In this document: positions 18,118 to 26,326 of the stretch, piece by piece
Numbering within the stretch: position 1 is the first letter of the stretch
How the letters are laid out: each line of letters begins with the position of its first letter
NCBI RefSeq assembly: GCF_014193515.1
Contig: NZ_BLXX01000002.1
Coordinates: 124,001 to 188,000, forward strand
DNA length: 64,000 nt
Source: Geomonas silvestris
GTDB taxonomy: Bacteria > Desulfobacterota > Desulfuromonadia > Geobacterales > Geobacteraceae
Direction of reading: 5' to 3'
The notes under the pieces: generated by a model
What the model was told of the DNA's origin: nothing
Seen by the model: the letters and a program-made list of their open reading frames with translations, nothing else
The model's database searches: none
Position numbers and translations under genes: made by a program

Positions 18118-18954
18118 ATGAAGAGCACCATAAAGCGTGGCTGGCGTAGGCTGGCGGCAAGGCAGTCCTTCAGGAAGATTAACGAGCTCATGTTCGATTG
18201 TGCTATTGCTGGGCTCGGAATACTTAACTATGAAAACGAGTATTGGTCCGGCGAAAAATTTTTTAGCGAGAAGTTGTTGCCGCTTTATCTGACAGCTCCC
18301 AATCCCGTCCTCATGGATGTCGGTGGCAATACTGGCGACTACACGAAGATGTTGAAGACTGCCGTTCCCGAGTCAACCGTCTGGACTTTTGAGCCGAATC
18401 CCAAAACATTTGCGAAGATGTCGGAAGAGATAGCCGACCTGGGCGCACACGCGATCAACAAGGGTCTAGGTTCTGAGGAAGGAATACTGAAGTTCTACGA
18501 TAGAAAGGATCAGGCTTCGTCGTCTCAGCACGGCTCTCTCTATCGTGAAGTAATCGAGGAGTTACATCGAGTCGATTCGGAAGAGATGGAAGTTTCCATC
18601 ACGACACTGGACAAATTTTGTGAGGCCAACAGCATTGAGCGAATAAACCTGCTCAAGATAGACACCGAGGGGCACGAGCTTGAGGTTTTGAAGGGTGCAC
18701 GGGGGCTCATTGAGGCAGACAAGATCGATGTACTCCACATCGAGTTCAACGAGATGAACATCGTAAGCCGAGTATTTTTCAGGGATCTTGCGAAGATTTT
18801 GCCCAATCATTTGCCTTACCGGCTGCTTCCCCAAGGTGCCATCCCCCTGAGCGGGTCACCGCTCAAGACTGAGCTTTTTGCCTTTCAGAACCTGATATTT
18901 GTGCATCGCAAGTTTTCCCCGGACAAGTCGATGAAGCCGGGCAAGTACGCATGA
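18118..18954 (+). CDS. FkbM-family SAM-dependent methyltransferase
   Basis: The protein has 278 residues. The start is ATG at 18118 with GGGAGAG just upstream; the longer upstream frame is Cys/Pro/Arg-rich and unlike protein. Motif I of a SAM-binding Rossmann fold is seen (VLMDVGGNTGDYTKMLK), then WTFEPNPKTF. The FkbM signature LLKIDTEGHELEVLKGA and LHIEFNEMN follow. FkbM-type enzymes O-methylate sugars or other small substrates, often of surface polysaccharides or glycans; the substrate here is unknown. The gene is AT-richer than its surroundings. It is enclosed by tRNA-Pro remnants (17770-17836 and 18967-19008), with no integrase nearby, so it looks like cargo of a small integrated segment. 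Confidence 0.85.
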   Translation: MKSTIKRGWRRLAARQSFRKINELMFDCAIAGLGILNYENEYWSGEKFFSEKLLPLYLTAPNPVLMDVGGNTGDYTKMLKTAVPESTVWTFEPNPKTFAKMSEEIADLGAHAINKGLGSEEGILKFYDRKDQASSSQHGSLYREVIEELHRVDSEEMEVSITTLDKFCEANSIERINLLKIDTEGHELEVLKGARGLIEADKIDVLHIEFNEMNIVSRVFFRDLAKILPNHLPYRLLPQGAIPLSGSPLKTELFAFQNLIFVHRKFSPDKSMKPGKYA

Positions 18955-18966
18955 CGCATTTGCATT

Positions 18967-19008
18967 GGGAGCAGGGGATCGGGGGTTCGAATCCTCTCAT
19001 TCCGACCA
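18967..19008 (+). pseudogene. Truncated tRNA-Pro copy (integration scar 2)
   Basis: A 42-base match to the 3' half of tRNA-Pro (from GGGAGCAGG to CCA) with two substitutions. The last 23 bases are identical to the intact gene. It begins 12 bases after the FkbM stop codon. It probably represents the right attachment site of the array, with the original host sequence beyond it. Confidence 0.85.
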
Positions 19009-19020
19009 TTTAAATCAAAA

Positions 19021-19047
19021 GCCCTCGGCTCTTAGCCGAGGGCTTTT
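19021..19047 (+). terminator. Terminator after tRNA remnant 2
   Basis: GCCCTCGGCT and AGCCGAGGGC form a perfect stem followed by TTTTT. If the array grew by insertion at the tRNA end, this is the original terminator of tRNA-Pro. Confidence 0.85.
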
Positions 19048-19163
19048 TGCGTTGCTGTTCCGTGGCTCCTCCGGTCCGCGCAGCATGCTCCTTTCACGCG
19101 TTGACACCTTTTGTCTCCCCCAACTCCCCCATCAACAGCCACAGCAGGCAATCTCGCTCTTTC

Positions 19164-19190
19164 ATTGGTTTTGACCTAGGTCAAACCAAT
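19164..19190. promoter_or_regulatory. 27-bp dyad with FNR/DNR-type core
   Basis: The core TTGACCTAGGTCAA is a perfect palindrome of the TTGAC-N4-GTCAA type bound by CRP/FNR-family regulators. Flanks ATTGGTT and ACCAAT extend the symmetry with one base missing. It lies 29 bases before the next gene, so it could be an activator or repressor site for 19219-20299. The regulator is not in the window. Confidence 0.6.
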
Positions 19191-19218
19191 GCAGCAGGTA
19201 AGACGCCATGATTAGGTC

Positions 19219-19578
19219 ATGATGGCATATCGTGCGACGATACGGCGTGTCGCGATCCTGACGGTGCTGGCGCTCTTTATGGCGTCTTCTGCCGCTCCCG
19301 CCCACAGCCTGCGGCTCTTGAACCTCGACGCTCTCGATACGGTGACGGATTGCCATGAAAGCGACCAGAGCGGGGGCAACGGCTCCGGCGCCGGCAACGC
19401 GGACACAACAAGCCGCTGCGGGTTAGATCATCCTTTCGACACCTCCCCCACGGGAGATCTCATGGTCACGAGAGTCGAGGGGAAACTGGCCTGGCGTTTC
19501 CTGGGTGGAAGCCGCGAGGGCTACACCAGGCAGATCTATGTTCCTCCACGGTGTTCTCCTGGGCCCCGGGCTTCGTAG
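19219..19578 (+). CDS. Small exported protein of unknown function
   Basis: The protein has 119 residues. ATG at 19219 (a double ATG) has only a weak upstream ribosome site. A signal-like N-terminus (RRVAILTVLALFMASSAAPA, cleavage near AHS) is followed by a hydrophilic stretch with two cysteines and several His/Asp (DCHESDQSGG, SRCGLDHPFD), then FLGGSREGYTRQIYVPPRC. The layout resembles small periplasmic proteins found with metal or redox genes, but no family is recognised. It is 61 bases upstream of the DUF6448 gene and probably shares its promoter and the FNR-type dyad. Confidence 0.55.
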   Translation: MMAYRATIRRVAILTVLALFMASSAAPAHSLRLLNLDALDTVTDCHESDQSGGNGSGAGNADTTSRCGLDHPFDTSPTGDLMVTRVEGKLAWRFLGGSREGYTRQIYVPPRCSPGPRAS

Positions 19579-19639
19579 CAGCCTGAGGACTTCAGGCTGT
19601 TACCAGTGGACCACTTCCAACGGAACAGGAGATCTCGCC

Positions 19640-20299
19640 ATGAAAACAAAAAATCTGACACTTGCACTGGCAACGGCTGCCGTTGTCGCCTTAAGCTCAC
19701 TTTCAGCGCCTCGGCTTGCATCCGCACATTGCGATACGCTGGACGGCCCCGTGGTTCGCGATGCGCACCGGGCTCTTGAGAGCAAAAACGTCACCCCTGT
19801 CCTTAAATGGGTAAAAGCAAAGGATGAGTACGCAGTCAAAGCTGCCTTTGACAAGGCACTTGCGGCGGGCGGCGGAAAAACCGAAGCTGCCCACGAAGAA
19901 TTCTTCGCGACCCTGGTAAGGATCCACCGTGCCGGCGAAGGCGCCCCTTTTACCGGGTTGAAACCGGCTGGAGCAGTGGAACCTGCGGTGGCCGAGGCCG
20001 ACAAGGCACTGGCAAGCGGCTCTGCCGAGACCCTGGAGCACCTGGTCACCAAGGCTGTGCAGGAGGGAATCAGGAAACGCTTCGAGCGCGTGGCGGCGGC
20101 CTACCGGCACAAGGATGAAAGCGTCGTCCAAGGCAGGGAGTTCGTCGAGGCCTACGTGGACTTCACCCACTTCGTCGAGAACCTGCATACCGCCGGATCG
20201 GCTCCTGCTCATGGCGGGGGTGATGCGCATTCCGGGCACGGATCTTTCGAGGGTGCCGGGGAAAAACACCCGGACCGGGAACCGACCCATTCCCACTGA
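19640..20299 (+). CDS. DUF6448 family exported protein
   Basis: The protein has 219 residues. The start is ATG at 19640 with AGGAG at 19627-19631. A signal peptide (about 29 residues, ending LASA) is followed at once by the hallmark HCDTLDGPVV. Helical repeats come next (DAHRALESKNVTPVLKWVK, HEEFFATLVRIHRAGEGAPF, FVEAYVDFTHFVENLH), then a His-rich tail (HGGGDAHSGHG, PTHSH). The family has no known function. The N-terminal HC and the His-rich tail suggest metal or heme contact in the periplasm; that is an inference. It is followed by a strong hairpin and is probably in an operon with the preceding small gene. Confidence 0.8.
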   Translation: MKTKNLTLALATAAVVALSSLSAPRLASAHCDTLDGPVVRDAHRALESKNVTPVLKWVKAKDEYAVKAAFDKALAAGGGKTEAAHEEFFATLVRIHRAGEGAPFTGLKPAGAVEPAVAEADKALASGSAETLEHLVTKAVQEGIRKRFERVAAAYRHKDESVVQGREFVEAYVDFTHFVENLHTAGSAPAHGGGDAHSGHGSFEGAGEKHPDREPTHSH

Positions 20300-20306
20300 C
20301 ACACCT

Positions 20307-20336
20307 GGGGTTGCGGCAGACGTGCCGCAACCCCTT
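20307..20336 (+). terminator. Terminator-like hairpin after the DUF6448 gene
   Basis: GGGGTTGCGGCA and TGCCGCAACCCC form a perfect 12-bp stem with loop GACG; the following T-run is short. Confidence 0.75.
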
Positions 20337-20698
20337 CCCTCGCGCCCCATCTGCCACGGATACTGTACGTGGGGCCCGTTTCCGGCCTTTCTCCCCTTGG
20401 TCTTGATGCGGGAACTGGTCCAGCAGCACCCGTACCGGTTTTGAGACCGTCACGGGCTACTCGTCGTCCCTCGCCACTGCTTCCCATTCGTAGTGCGATG
20501 CGACACCTTCCGTTCCATTTCAAAGCGACCTCGTCGAACGAAATTGCCCCTTCCTTCCTGTTTTCTTGCCTGCTGTGGACTTACAAGCTCCACAATTCAC
20601 GGCCGAGATTCTAGAGCTTAGCTTAAAAATCTGCTCCAAATGCATTTCTCTTTCCTGGGAATGCAGCACCAGCGGCAGAGATCGCAGTTTCGGACGGC

Positions 20699-21000
20699 GG
20701 AAATTCATGACGGCACCGCGGGAATTCCAACCGGAAACGTGGAAATTCATACTGGCGACGTGGGAATGGATTCCCGCCCTTGGGAAATGCCAGTCGCGGG
20801 TGTAGTTAGAAATTCCGCCTCGGCGGGAATCGATTACCAGAGGGTGGAATTGTAATTCGTGGTGGAGAATAGGCCATCCCAGGAGTCAGTGAAGCATGTG
20901 TGGAACAAAACAATGCATCCCCGACGGGTGATCATCCTTGCGTGGAGCAAAGGAATGCATTCTCAGAGGATGGTTCAGGGTTTCGGTGCAGCGGGAATAG
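20699..21000. repeat. Degenerate 20-22-bp periodic repeat in a gene-free region
   Basis: Motifs of the type GGAAATTCAT, GGAATTCCA, GGAATGGATTCC and GGAATCGATT start near 20699, 20721, 20741, 20763, 20783, 20807, 20826, 20846, 20864, 20882, 20902 and 20944, so the spacing is mostly 18-24 bases. Copies are strongly diverged and many contain small palindromes. Two helical turns per unit would put the A/T-rich blocks on one face of the helix. The rest of 20337-21226 shows no gene that can be supported. Confidence 0.45.
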
Positions 21001-21226
21001 AATTGACCCGAAGAGAGCTCATTGTGATGGGCGAAAACTGGCTGAACAGCGCCAGTTTGACTTCGGAGGTGGGCATTTACGGGTGAGCGACGGTGAGTTT
21101 CCAACAGCGCGTGCATCAGTATCGCGCGACCGCAGGAATTACTGCAGGCAGGTTCAGCTCGAGGGGCGTGGTTGGGTTTTCTGCTGAATGAATACTCTGT
21201 GCCGACCGGGCGGTCAGCGACGGGTG

Positions 21227-21652
21227 CTACGATGCTCCTTCCGCAACAGGGATCTTTGCAGGTGCGGACTTCCGGCAGGCTCTCTTCCTGCCTCCAGGAC
21301 TCACGATACACAGCCCTTGATTGCGGAATTCCTTAAAATCCTCCTCGGTCGCTACCGATTCCAGGAAGCTGAAGATTTTGTCGAAGGCTGCCGCGATTTC
21401 TCTCATCGTTTCGTTGCGCCAGGCGACTTCCCGCGTGTCCCGGAAGGACGCAGCCGAGATCTTCTCCAAAAGACGCCCCAAAAGAGTGCGCAAAAGGTCC
21501 GGACCGGGGACTCTGTCCGGTCGGGACAGGTACAAGGTCAACTCGGAGACGACTCTGAAGAGCCGGCATGCTTCAGCCCAGAACGCGGCAGGGTTTTTTG
21601 GCATTTTGCGGGCGATACGGTCTTTGATCCACCTCCTTTCCGTTGCCGGCAC
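21227..21652 (-). CDS. Possible helical protein of unknown function
   Basis: A 141-codon frame opens with GTG at 21652. The translated sequence has the charge and hydrophobic rhythm of a helical protein (FWAEACRLFRVVSELTLYLS, LRTLLGRLLEKISAASF, AAAFDKIFSFLESVATEEDF). A very good ribosome-binding sequence, AAAGGAGGTGGATC, lies inside its first ten codons, but no usable start codon follows at the right distance. The start is therefore unclear and the gene may be damaged. A second minus-strand frame (21792 to 21538) with a short hydrophobic segment overlaps its beginning and might be an N-terminal part in another frame. No family is recognised. Confidence 0.35.
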   Translation of the reverse strand: MPATERRWIKDRIARKMPKNPAAFWAEACRLFRVVSELTLYLSRPDRVPGPDLLRTLLGRLLEKISAASFRDTREVAWRNETMREIAAAFDKIFSFLESVATEEDFKEFRNQGLCIVSPGGRKRACRKSAPAKIPVAEGAS

Positions 21653-21878
21653 TCTTCAACGGCTTCGACTTTGGGTACGGCGTGTCCTCCCGACCTTTTG
21701 TAGGCAGCCAGGGCGACCATGGTTGCGACTGGGGCAAACCCCGCCCCCAGCCATCGGCCAGTCAAGAGTATCCTTCCAATTCCGGAACGCAAGCGGATTC
21801 AGTTCCGCCAACCTACACTGACAGCTCCTGTGGCAGAATGCGGCGGTCAGGCCATCATTCCCGGCTCGGACCATAGCC

Positions 21879-22598
21879 TTAAAACGGCAGGCTGCGTGCC
21901 ACCGTTACGGCAGAAACCGCCTGTGCCCCCGCCTCCTCCAGCGCCTCCGCGCAGGCGCTCAGCGTGCTCCCGGTGGTGCAGACGTCATCCACCAAGAGCA
22001 CCCGTTTCCCCCTCAGGCGCTCCGGCCTGCGTACCGCAAACGCCCCCTTCACGTTATCCCGGCGCTGTTCCGCATCGAGGCTCGTTTGCGGTTCGGTCCA
22101 GCGCTCCCGGCACAGGCTCCCCGTGTCTATGCGCAGCTTCCAGCGCTTGGCCAGCACTTCCCCGATCAGTTGCGACTGGTTGAAGCCGCGCTGGCGCAGG
22201 CGCTTGCGGTGCAACGGCACCGGAACGACAAGATCCGGTGCGGCGTCTTCCCGAAACGGCGACAGCGCCTGGGACATCATAATCCCCAGCGGGTCGCCCA
22301 GGTGCACCTTGTAGCCGTACTTGAAGCGGTGGATGAGCTCCTGCACCGGCCCGGCGTAGAGCGTGGCGGAGCGGCTCAGGTGTGAGGGGGGATGTTTGAG
22401 GCAGGCGCCGCAGAGATGGTCGCGGCCGTTTTCAGTCTTGAAGGGGGTGCCGCAGCTCGGGCAGAGCGGGGTAACCAGGAAGGTGATCTTCTCGAGACAG
22501 GCGGGGCAGATGAGGAGGTCGCCCGCGTTGGGGATGAAGGTCTTGCAGCAGTGGCAAAGCGGCGGAAAGAGGAGATCCAGCAGAGGCCGAAGCAACAT
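21879..22598 (-). CDS. comF: ComF-family phosphoribosyltransferase-like protein
   Basis: The protein has 239 residues. The start is ATG at 22598, with GGAGGG just upstream; the longer frame to 22640 lacks a ribosome site. N-terminal zinc-ribbon cysteines are seen (FPPLCHCCKTF, LICPACLEK, LCPSCGTPF, LCGACLKHPP). A type I phosphoribosyltransferase fold follows, with VVPVPLHRKRLRQRGFNQSQ and the PRPP loop VLLVDDVCTTGSTLSAC. ComF proteins are needed for DNA uptake in some bacteria and are widely conserved in others without known competence, possibly in DNA repair or nucleotide salvage. The gene stands alone; a palindromic repeat element lies just upstream of it. Confidence 0.9.
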   Translation of the reverse strand: MLLRPLLDLLFPPLCHCCKTFIPNAGDLLICPACLEKITFLVTPLCPSCGTPFKTENGRDHLCGACLKHPPSHLSRSATLYAGPVQELIHRFKYGYKVHLGDPLGIMMSQALSPFREDAAPDLVVPVPLHRKRLRQRGFNQSQLIGEVLAKRWKLRIDTGSLCRERWTEPQTSLDAEQRRDNVKGAFAVRRPERLRGKRVLLVDDVCTTGSTLSACAEALEEAGAQAVSAVTVARSLPF

Positions 22599-22644
22599 GG
22601 TGCCCTCCGGTGCTGCGTGGGTGCAAGGTAGAAGGCCCAAGAGT

Positions 22645-22761
22645 CCCCCCTCCCCTTGCGGGAGGGGGTTAGGGGGTGGGGGAAGCTGCTACGGAGTGAC
22701 CGGGTCGGTGCTTTCCGCTGCCCCCTCACCCCGACCCTCCCCCGCCAGGGGGGAGGGGGAG
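22645..22761. repeat. Dispersed palindromic intergenic repeat, family 1 copy B
   Basis: Same design as 9510-9609 and 63781-63891: CCCTCCCCTTGCGGGAGGGG, then GGGTGGGGGAAGCTGCTACG, and a right arm CCCCCTCACCCCGACCC ending in GGGGGGAGGGGGAG. It fills most of the gap between comF and the LUD gene. Confidence 0.75.
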
Positions 22762-22811
22762 CTGGGAGAAAGCGGGGCAACTGCCAGCTTGCCGCGTCAA
22801 CCTGGAGAAGT

Positions 22812-23465
22812 CTACAGCCCCATGTCTTCGTTGACCACCAACACGCGGATGTCGGTGTTGCGGGGCTTCTTGTCGATGATGGTGGTGACGCGGCAGATGC
22901 GCTGCGGGGAGTCGCAGTTGGAGCAGAAGCCGGTGGTCGCACACGGGGTCGCAAAATTCAGCCGCTTGGCATTGGCGGGAGCCGCAAAATTCTTGATCCG
23001 CTGGATCGCGTCCTCGACGCCGCCGTCCACCAGCTTGTTGCGCCCCACCACGACGATCACCTTCTTGGGGCCGAAGAACATGGAGGCGACGCGGTTGCCG
23101 TTGCCGTCGATGTTCACGAGGACGCCGGAAAGGGTCACCGCGTTGCTCCCGGTGAGGAAGAGGTCGCAGGTCAGCTCGCGGCGGCAGAGCTCCAGCTTCT
23201 CTTCGGGGGTGAGGTCGGGCAGATTGTGGTCCACGATCTCCTTACCCATGCCCTTCAGCTTCTCCCCGAGTTTCAGATCGGCCACCGACAGCGAGCCTCC
23301 GAAGCCGACGGTCTTGGCGTCGCCGACTTCGTTCAGGATGTAGTGGAACACCTCGCCGCTGTCCTGGCAGAAGACTGCGGTGAAACCGTTTTTCGCGAGG
23401 CCGGCCACCGCCTTCTCGCACTTCTTGGCATAGGCCCAGTGGTTGAGTTCTTCGGTTTTGCTCAT
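22812..23465 (-). CDS. LUD-domain (DUF162) protein, lactate-utilisation-type
   Basis: The protein has 217 residues and starts at ATG 23465 behind GGAGAG. It reads as a single LUD domain: AVAGLAKNGFTAVFCQDSGE, VGFGGSLSVADLKLG, DLFLTGSNAVTLSGVLVNID, KKVIVVVGRNKLVDG, then a Cys cluster (CATTGFCSNCDSPQRIC) seen in stand-alone members. LUD proteins of the LutB/LutC type belong to the iron-sulfur lactate dehydrogenase complex. Stand-alone ones like this are annotated as lactate utilisation proteins without direct evidence. It lies 27 bases downstream of the flavoprotein gene on the same strand, so the two are probably co-transcribed and may act in a common redox process. Confidence 0.85.
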   Translation of the reverse strand: MSKTEELNHWAYAKKCEKAVAGLAKNGFTAVFCQDSGEVFHYILNEVGDAKTVGFGGSLSVADLKLGEKLKGMGKEIVDHNLPDLTPEEKLELCRRELTCDLFLTGSNAVTLSGVLVNIDGNGNRVASMFFGPKKVIVVVGRNKLVDGGVEDAIQRIKNFAAPANAKRLNFATPCATTGFCSNCDSPQRICRVTTIIDKKPRNTDIRVLVVNEDMGL

Positions 23466-23492
23466 GGTTCTCTCCGGGAGGTAGGTGATGGT

Positions 23493-24158
23493 TCAGCCGC
23501 GGTTGGCCCAGAATTCGCGCTCGTAGGTCCAGTAGTCCCCCATGAAGCCCACGAGCTGCTTCATCCGCTCCTTGAAGGCGTTGTGCGCCGCCATCTGGTC
23601 CGGGAAGGCGCGTTTTTCGGCGATGCTGGCGCAGAGCTCGGCGCCCAGGGTGCGGGCGTTTTCGAAGAGTTCATCCTGGTCGGGGAACTGGCGCGGTCCC
23701 GCCCCGGGGGAGGCCACGGAGCCCACGGTCAGGGCACCCAGCGCCGATACGACGCGCTCCAGGTACTCGATGACCTCCTCGTCGCCGCCGCCACCGGAGG
23801 TCTCCACCAGGGCCGCGTACTTCCCTTCCAGTGCGGTGCAGTGGACCAGGCCGTTCAGGCGGTCGATGAAGGCCTTCATCTGGGCCGAGACGTTGAAGAT
23901 GTAGTTGGGGGTGGCGAGGATGAAGCCGTCGGCGTTCATGAGCTTGGTGCGCACCTCGCTGAAATCGTCCTTGATCGGGCAGTCGCCCACCTTGTGGCAG
24001 GCGTCGCAGGCGACGCAGGGGCCGACTTCGGTGCGGTCCAGACAGACCACTTCGACCTCGGCGCCGACCTGGGCGACCCCGGCCAAAACTTCTTCGAGCA
24101 AACGGCCGGTGGTGCCGCGCATGCCGCGCGGGCTGCCGTTGATAGCAATGATTTTCAT
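23493..24158 (-). CDS. Iron-sulfur flavoprotein, NADPH-dependent FMN reductase family
   Basis: The protein has 221 residues with a flavodoxin-like fold. IIAINGSPRGMRGTTGRLLE is the FMN phosphate loop. The cysteine motif PCVACDACHKVGDC is C-x2-C-x2-C-x5-C, the compact 4Fe-4S site of the archaeal/anaerobe iron-sulfur flavoprotein family. TPNYIFNVSAQMKAFIDRL is the usual FMN contact region. Such proteins shuttle electrons or reduce oxygen and quinone-like acceptors in anaerobes. The C-terminal extension (KERMKQLVGFMGDYWTYERE) is helical. The LUD gene follows 27 bases downstream, which suggests a shared operon. The physiological acceptor cannot be told from sequence. Confidence 0.85.
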   Translation of the reverse strand: MKIIAINGSPRGMRGTTGRLLEEVLAGVAQVGAEVEVVCLDRTEVGPCVACDACHKVGDCPIKDDFSEVRTKLMNADGFILATPNYIFNVSAQMKAFIDRLNGLVHCTALEGKYAALVETSGGGGDEEVIEYLERVVSALGALTVGSVASPGAGPRQFPDQDELFENARTLGAELCASIAEKRAFPDQMAAHNAFKERMKQLVGFMGDYWTYEREFWANRG

Positions 24159-24175
24159 CGGGTTCTCCTGTTTCG

Positions 24176-24242
24176 GGCGGCGCCTCGTCAGATCGCACCG
24201 GTCGGTCGGATCTGTCGGACCGGTCCTATCGGATGCGCCGCC
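24176..24242. repeat. Inverted repeat enclosing short CGGTC-type repeats
   Basis: GGCGGCGCC-type left arm (24176-24184) and GCGCCGCC right arm (24235-24242) enclose repeated CGGTCGG/CGGACCGG units. It lies between gpmI and the flavoprotein gene and may act as terminator or spacer. A related tract with CGGTCCGACCAGGATCGG is at 9449-9472. Confidence 0.5.
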
Positions 24243-24261
24243 TCGCGAAAGTTGCCAGCTG

Positions 24262-25803
24262 CTACTTCACAATAACGCTTTTGCCGGTCATCTCCGACGG
24301 CTGGGGGATCCCCAGCATCTCCAGCATGGTGGGCGCCAGGTCCGCCAGCACCCCTTTTCTCAGCTTCACCTCTTTGCGGCTTTCGTCCACCAGCACCAGG
24401 GGGGCCATGTCGCAGGTGTGCGCGGTGTGCGGGCCGCCGGTCGTGTCGTCCACCATCATCTCGGCGTTGCCGTGGTCGGCGGTGATGATCGCCGCCCCTC
24501 CCAGCTGAAGCACCCGGTCCACCAGCTTGCCCACGCACTCGTCCACCGCCTCGACGGCACGCACCGCGGCTTCCATGATGCCGGTGTGCCCGACCATGTC
24601 GGCGTTGGCGAAGTTGAGGATGATCACGTCGTACTTGTCCTCGTCAAGCCGCTTCAAAAGCTCGTCGGTCACCAGGTAGGCGCTCATCTCGGGTTTCTGG
24701 TCGTAGGTCGCCACCTCCTTCGGGGAAGGGATCAGGGCGCGGTCCTCGCCGGCAAAGGGGGCCTCGCGGCCGCCGTTGAAGAAGAAGGTGACGTGGGCGT
24801 ACTTCTCGGTCTCGGCGATGCGCAGCTGGGTAAGACCCGCCTTGGCGATCACCTCGGGGAAGATGTTGGTGAGCTCCTCCGGACCGAAGGCGACGGGGAG
24901 GTCGAAGGTCTCGTCGTAGCTGGTCATGCAGACGTAGCTCGCGAGCTGCGGGAGCGCACCGCGCTCGAAGCCGCTGAAGGAGTTCTCGGTGAGGCTGCGG
25001 GTGATCTCGCGGGCCCGGTCCGAGCGGAAATTGAAGAAGATGAAGCCGTCGCCGTCCTGCACCTTTCCGGTGTGCGCCCCTTCGGCAGCGATCACGCTCG
25101 GCACCACGAACTCGTCGGAAACCCCTTCGCGGTAGCTCTCGCGCATGGCGGTCGCGGCAGACGGGTACGGTTTCCCCTCGCCCAGGACGATGGCCCGGTA
25201 GGCCTGCTCCACGCGCTCCCAGCGGTTGTCGCGGTCCATGGCATAGTAGCGCCCGATCACGGTGGCGATGCGCCCGAGGCCGATCTCGGCGATCTTCTCC
25301 TCGAGCCGGTCGATGTAGTCGGCACCGCTTCGCGGCGGGGTGTCGCGCCCGTCCATCAGGCAGTGCACCAGTACTTCCTTGATCCCCTGGCGCTTGGCCA
25401 TCTCGATCAGGGCGTAGAGGTGGGTCTCGTGGGAGTGCACCCCGCCGTCGGAGAGCAGCCCCGCCAGGTGCAGCCGCCCGGTCGCCTCCTTCGCCTTCTT
25501 CATGCACTCGACAAGCTCCGGGTTCTCGAAGAACACGCCGTCCTGAATCGCCTTGCTGATCCGGGTCAGGTCCTGGTACACCACGCGGCCGGCGCCGATG
25601 TTGGTGTGGCCCACCTCCGAGTTCCCCATCTGCCCGTCGGGAAGCCCCACCGACATCCCCGAACCGTCGATCTCGCCCGAAGGGTAGTTCGCCATCAGCC
25701 GGTTCATGTTGGGGGTCTTCGCCTTGGCTACCGCGTTGGTTTCGGTTTCGGGGGCGATTCCCCAGCCGTCCAGGATCATCAAGAGCAGAGGCTTCTTTGG
25801 CAT
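24262..25803 (-). CDS. gpmI: 2,3-bisphosphoglycerate-independent phosphoglycerate mutase
   Basis: The protein has 513 residues, the normal length. ATG at 25803 follows AAGGAGAG. It interconverts 3- and 2-phosphoglycerate in glycolysis and gluconeogenesis with two manganese ions in the cytoplasm. Family marks are [10 protein letters not shown] at the N-terminus, the catalytic serine in [15 protein letters not shown], the insert that binds substrate ([27 protein letters not shown]), and metal-binding NADMVGHTG and ITADHGNAE. It is the first gene of the minus-strand housekeeping row, with rlmH upstream by 58 bases. Confidence 0.97.
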   Translation of the reverse strand: MPKKPLLLMILDGWGIAPETETNAVAKAKTPNMNRLMANYPSGEIDGSGMSVGLPDGQMGNSEVGHTNIGAGRVVYQDLTRISKAIQDGVFFENPELVECMKKAKEATGRLHLAGLLSDGGVHSHETHLYALIEMAKRQGIKEVLVHCLMDGRDTPPRSGADYIDRLEEKIAEIGLGRIATVIGRYYAMDRDNRWERVEQAYRAIVLGEGKPYPSAATAMRESYREGVSDEFVVPSVIAAEGAHTGKVQDGDGFIFFNFRSDRAREITRSLTENSFSGFERGALPQLASYVCMTSYDETFDLPVAFGPEELTNIFPEVIAKAGLTQLRIAETEKYAHVTFFFNGGREAPFAGEDRALIPSPKEVATYDQKPEMSAYLVTDELLKRLDEDKYDVIILNFANADMVGHTGIMEAAVRAVEAVDECVGKLVDRVLQLGGAAIITADHGNAEMMVDDTTGGPHTAHTCDMAPLVLVDESRKEVKLRKGVLADLAPTMLEMLGIPQPSEMTGKSVIVK

Positions 25804-25861
25804 GTCACTCTCCTTGAATACTAGAATAAAAAAAGGTGAAGAAAAACTTCACCTTAATCGT

Positions 25862-26326
25862 TTACTCGTGGTGGTACGGCTCGCCGTTCATGATGGTGAA
25901 CCCGCGGTAGATCTGTTCCAGGAGAAACACCCGGACCATCTGGTGGGTCAGCGTCATTTTGGAGAGCGAGATTGCCTTGAAGGCCTGGCTGCGGAAGCCG
26001 TCGGTAAAGCCGTAGGCCCCGCCGATGGCGAAGACCAGGTCCTGGGTCCCCTGGTCGCGCTGCTTGGTGAGAAAGTTTGCGAGCTCGGGGGAGGTCAGCT
26101 GATCGCCCCGCTCGTCCAGGACCACCAGCTTCGCCCCCTTGGGGAGCAGCTTCACGAGGCGCTCACATTCGCGCTCCCGCATCACTGCCGCCTGGGCTCC
26201 TTTTTCCTCGCGTGCCTCCAGGATCTCCAGGGGGCAGTAACGTTTGATGCGGCCTGCGTACTCCTCGATTCCTGTCTTGACCCACGCCTCCTGGGTCTTG
26301 CCGACCCAGAGGAGCTTCAGCCTCAT
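25862..26326 (-). CDS. rlmH: 23S rRNA pseudouridine-1915 N3-methyltransferase
   Basis: The protein has 154 residues, typical for RlmH, a SPOUT methyltransferase acting on the 70S ribosome. The SAM knot region reads VFAIGGAYGFTDGFR, and the C-terminus LTHQMVRVFLLEQIYRGFTI with GEPYHHE is the family signature. Its ATG overlaps the rsfS stop by four bases (ATGA), so translation is coupled. The order nadD-rsfS-rlmH is conserved in many bacteria. Confidence 0.96.
   Translation of the reverse strand: MRLKLLWVGKTQEAWVKTGIEEYAGRIKRYCPLEILEAREEKGAQAAVMRERECERLVKLLPKGAKLVVLDERGDQLTSPELANFLTKQRDQGTQDLVFAIGGAYGFTDGFRSQAFKAISLSKMTLTHQMVRVFLLEQIYRGFTIMNGEPYHHE

Noticed and set aside
17643-18191. Minus-strand frame of 182 codons between the PEP-CTERM and FkbM genes
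   Set aside because: It runs antisense through the tRNA remnant and the terminator and has no ribosome site.
20900-21187. Short plus-strand frames in the periodic-repeat region
   Set aside because: No ribosome site, no conserved features, and they cross the repeats in several frames.
24644-25507. Minus-strand frame of 287 codons inside gpmI
   Set aside because: Same strand but wrong frame; Arg/Gly/Pro-rich shadow of gpmI.
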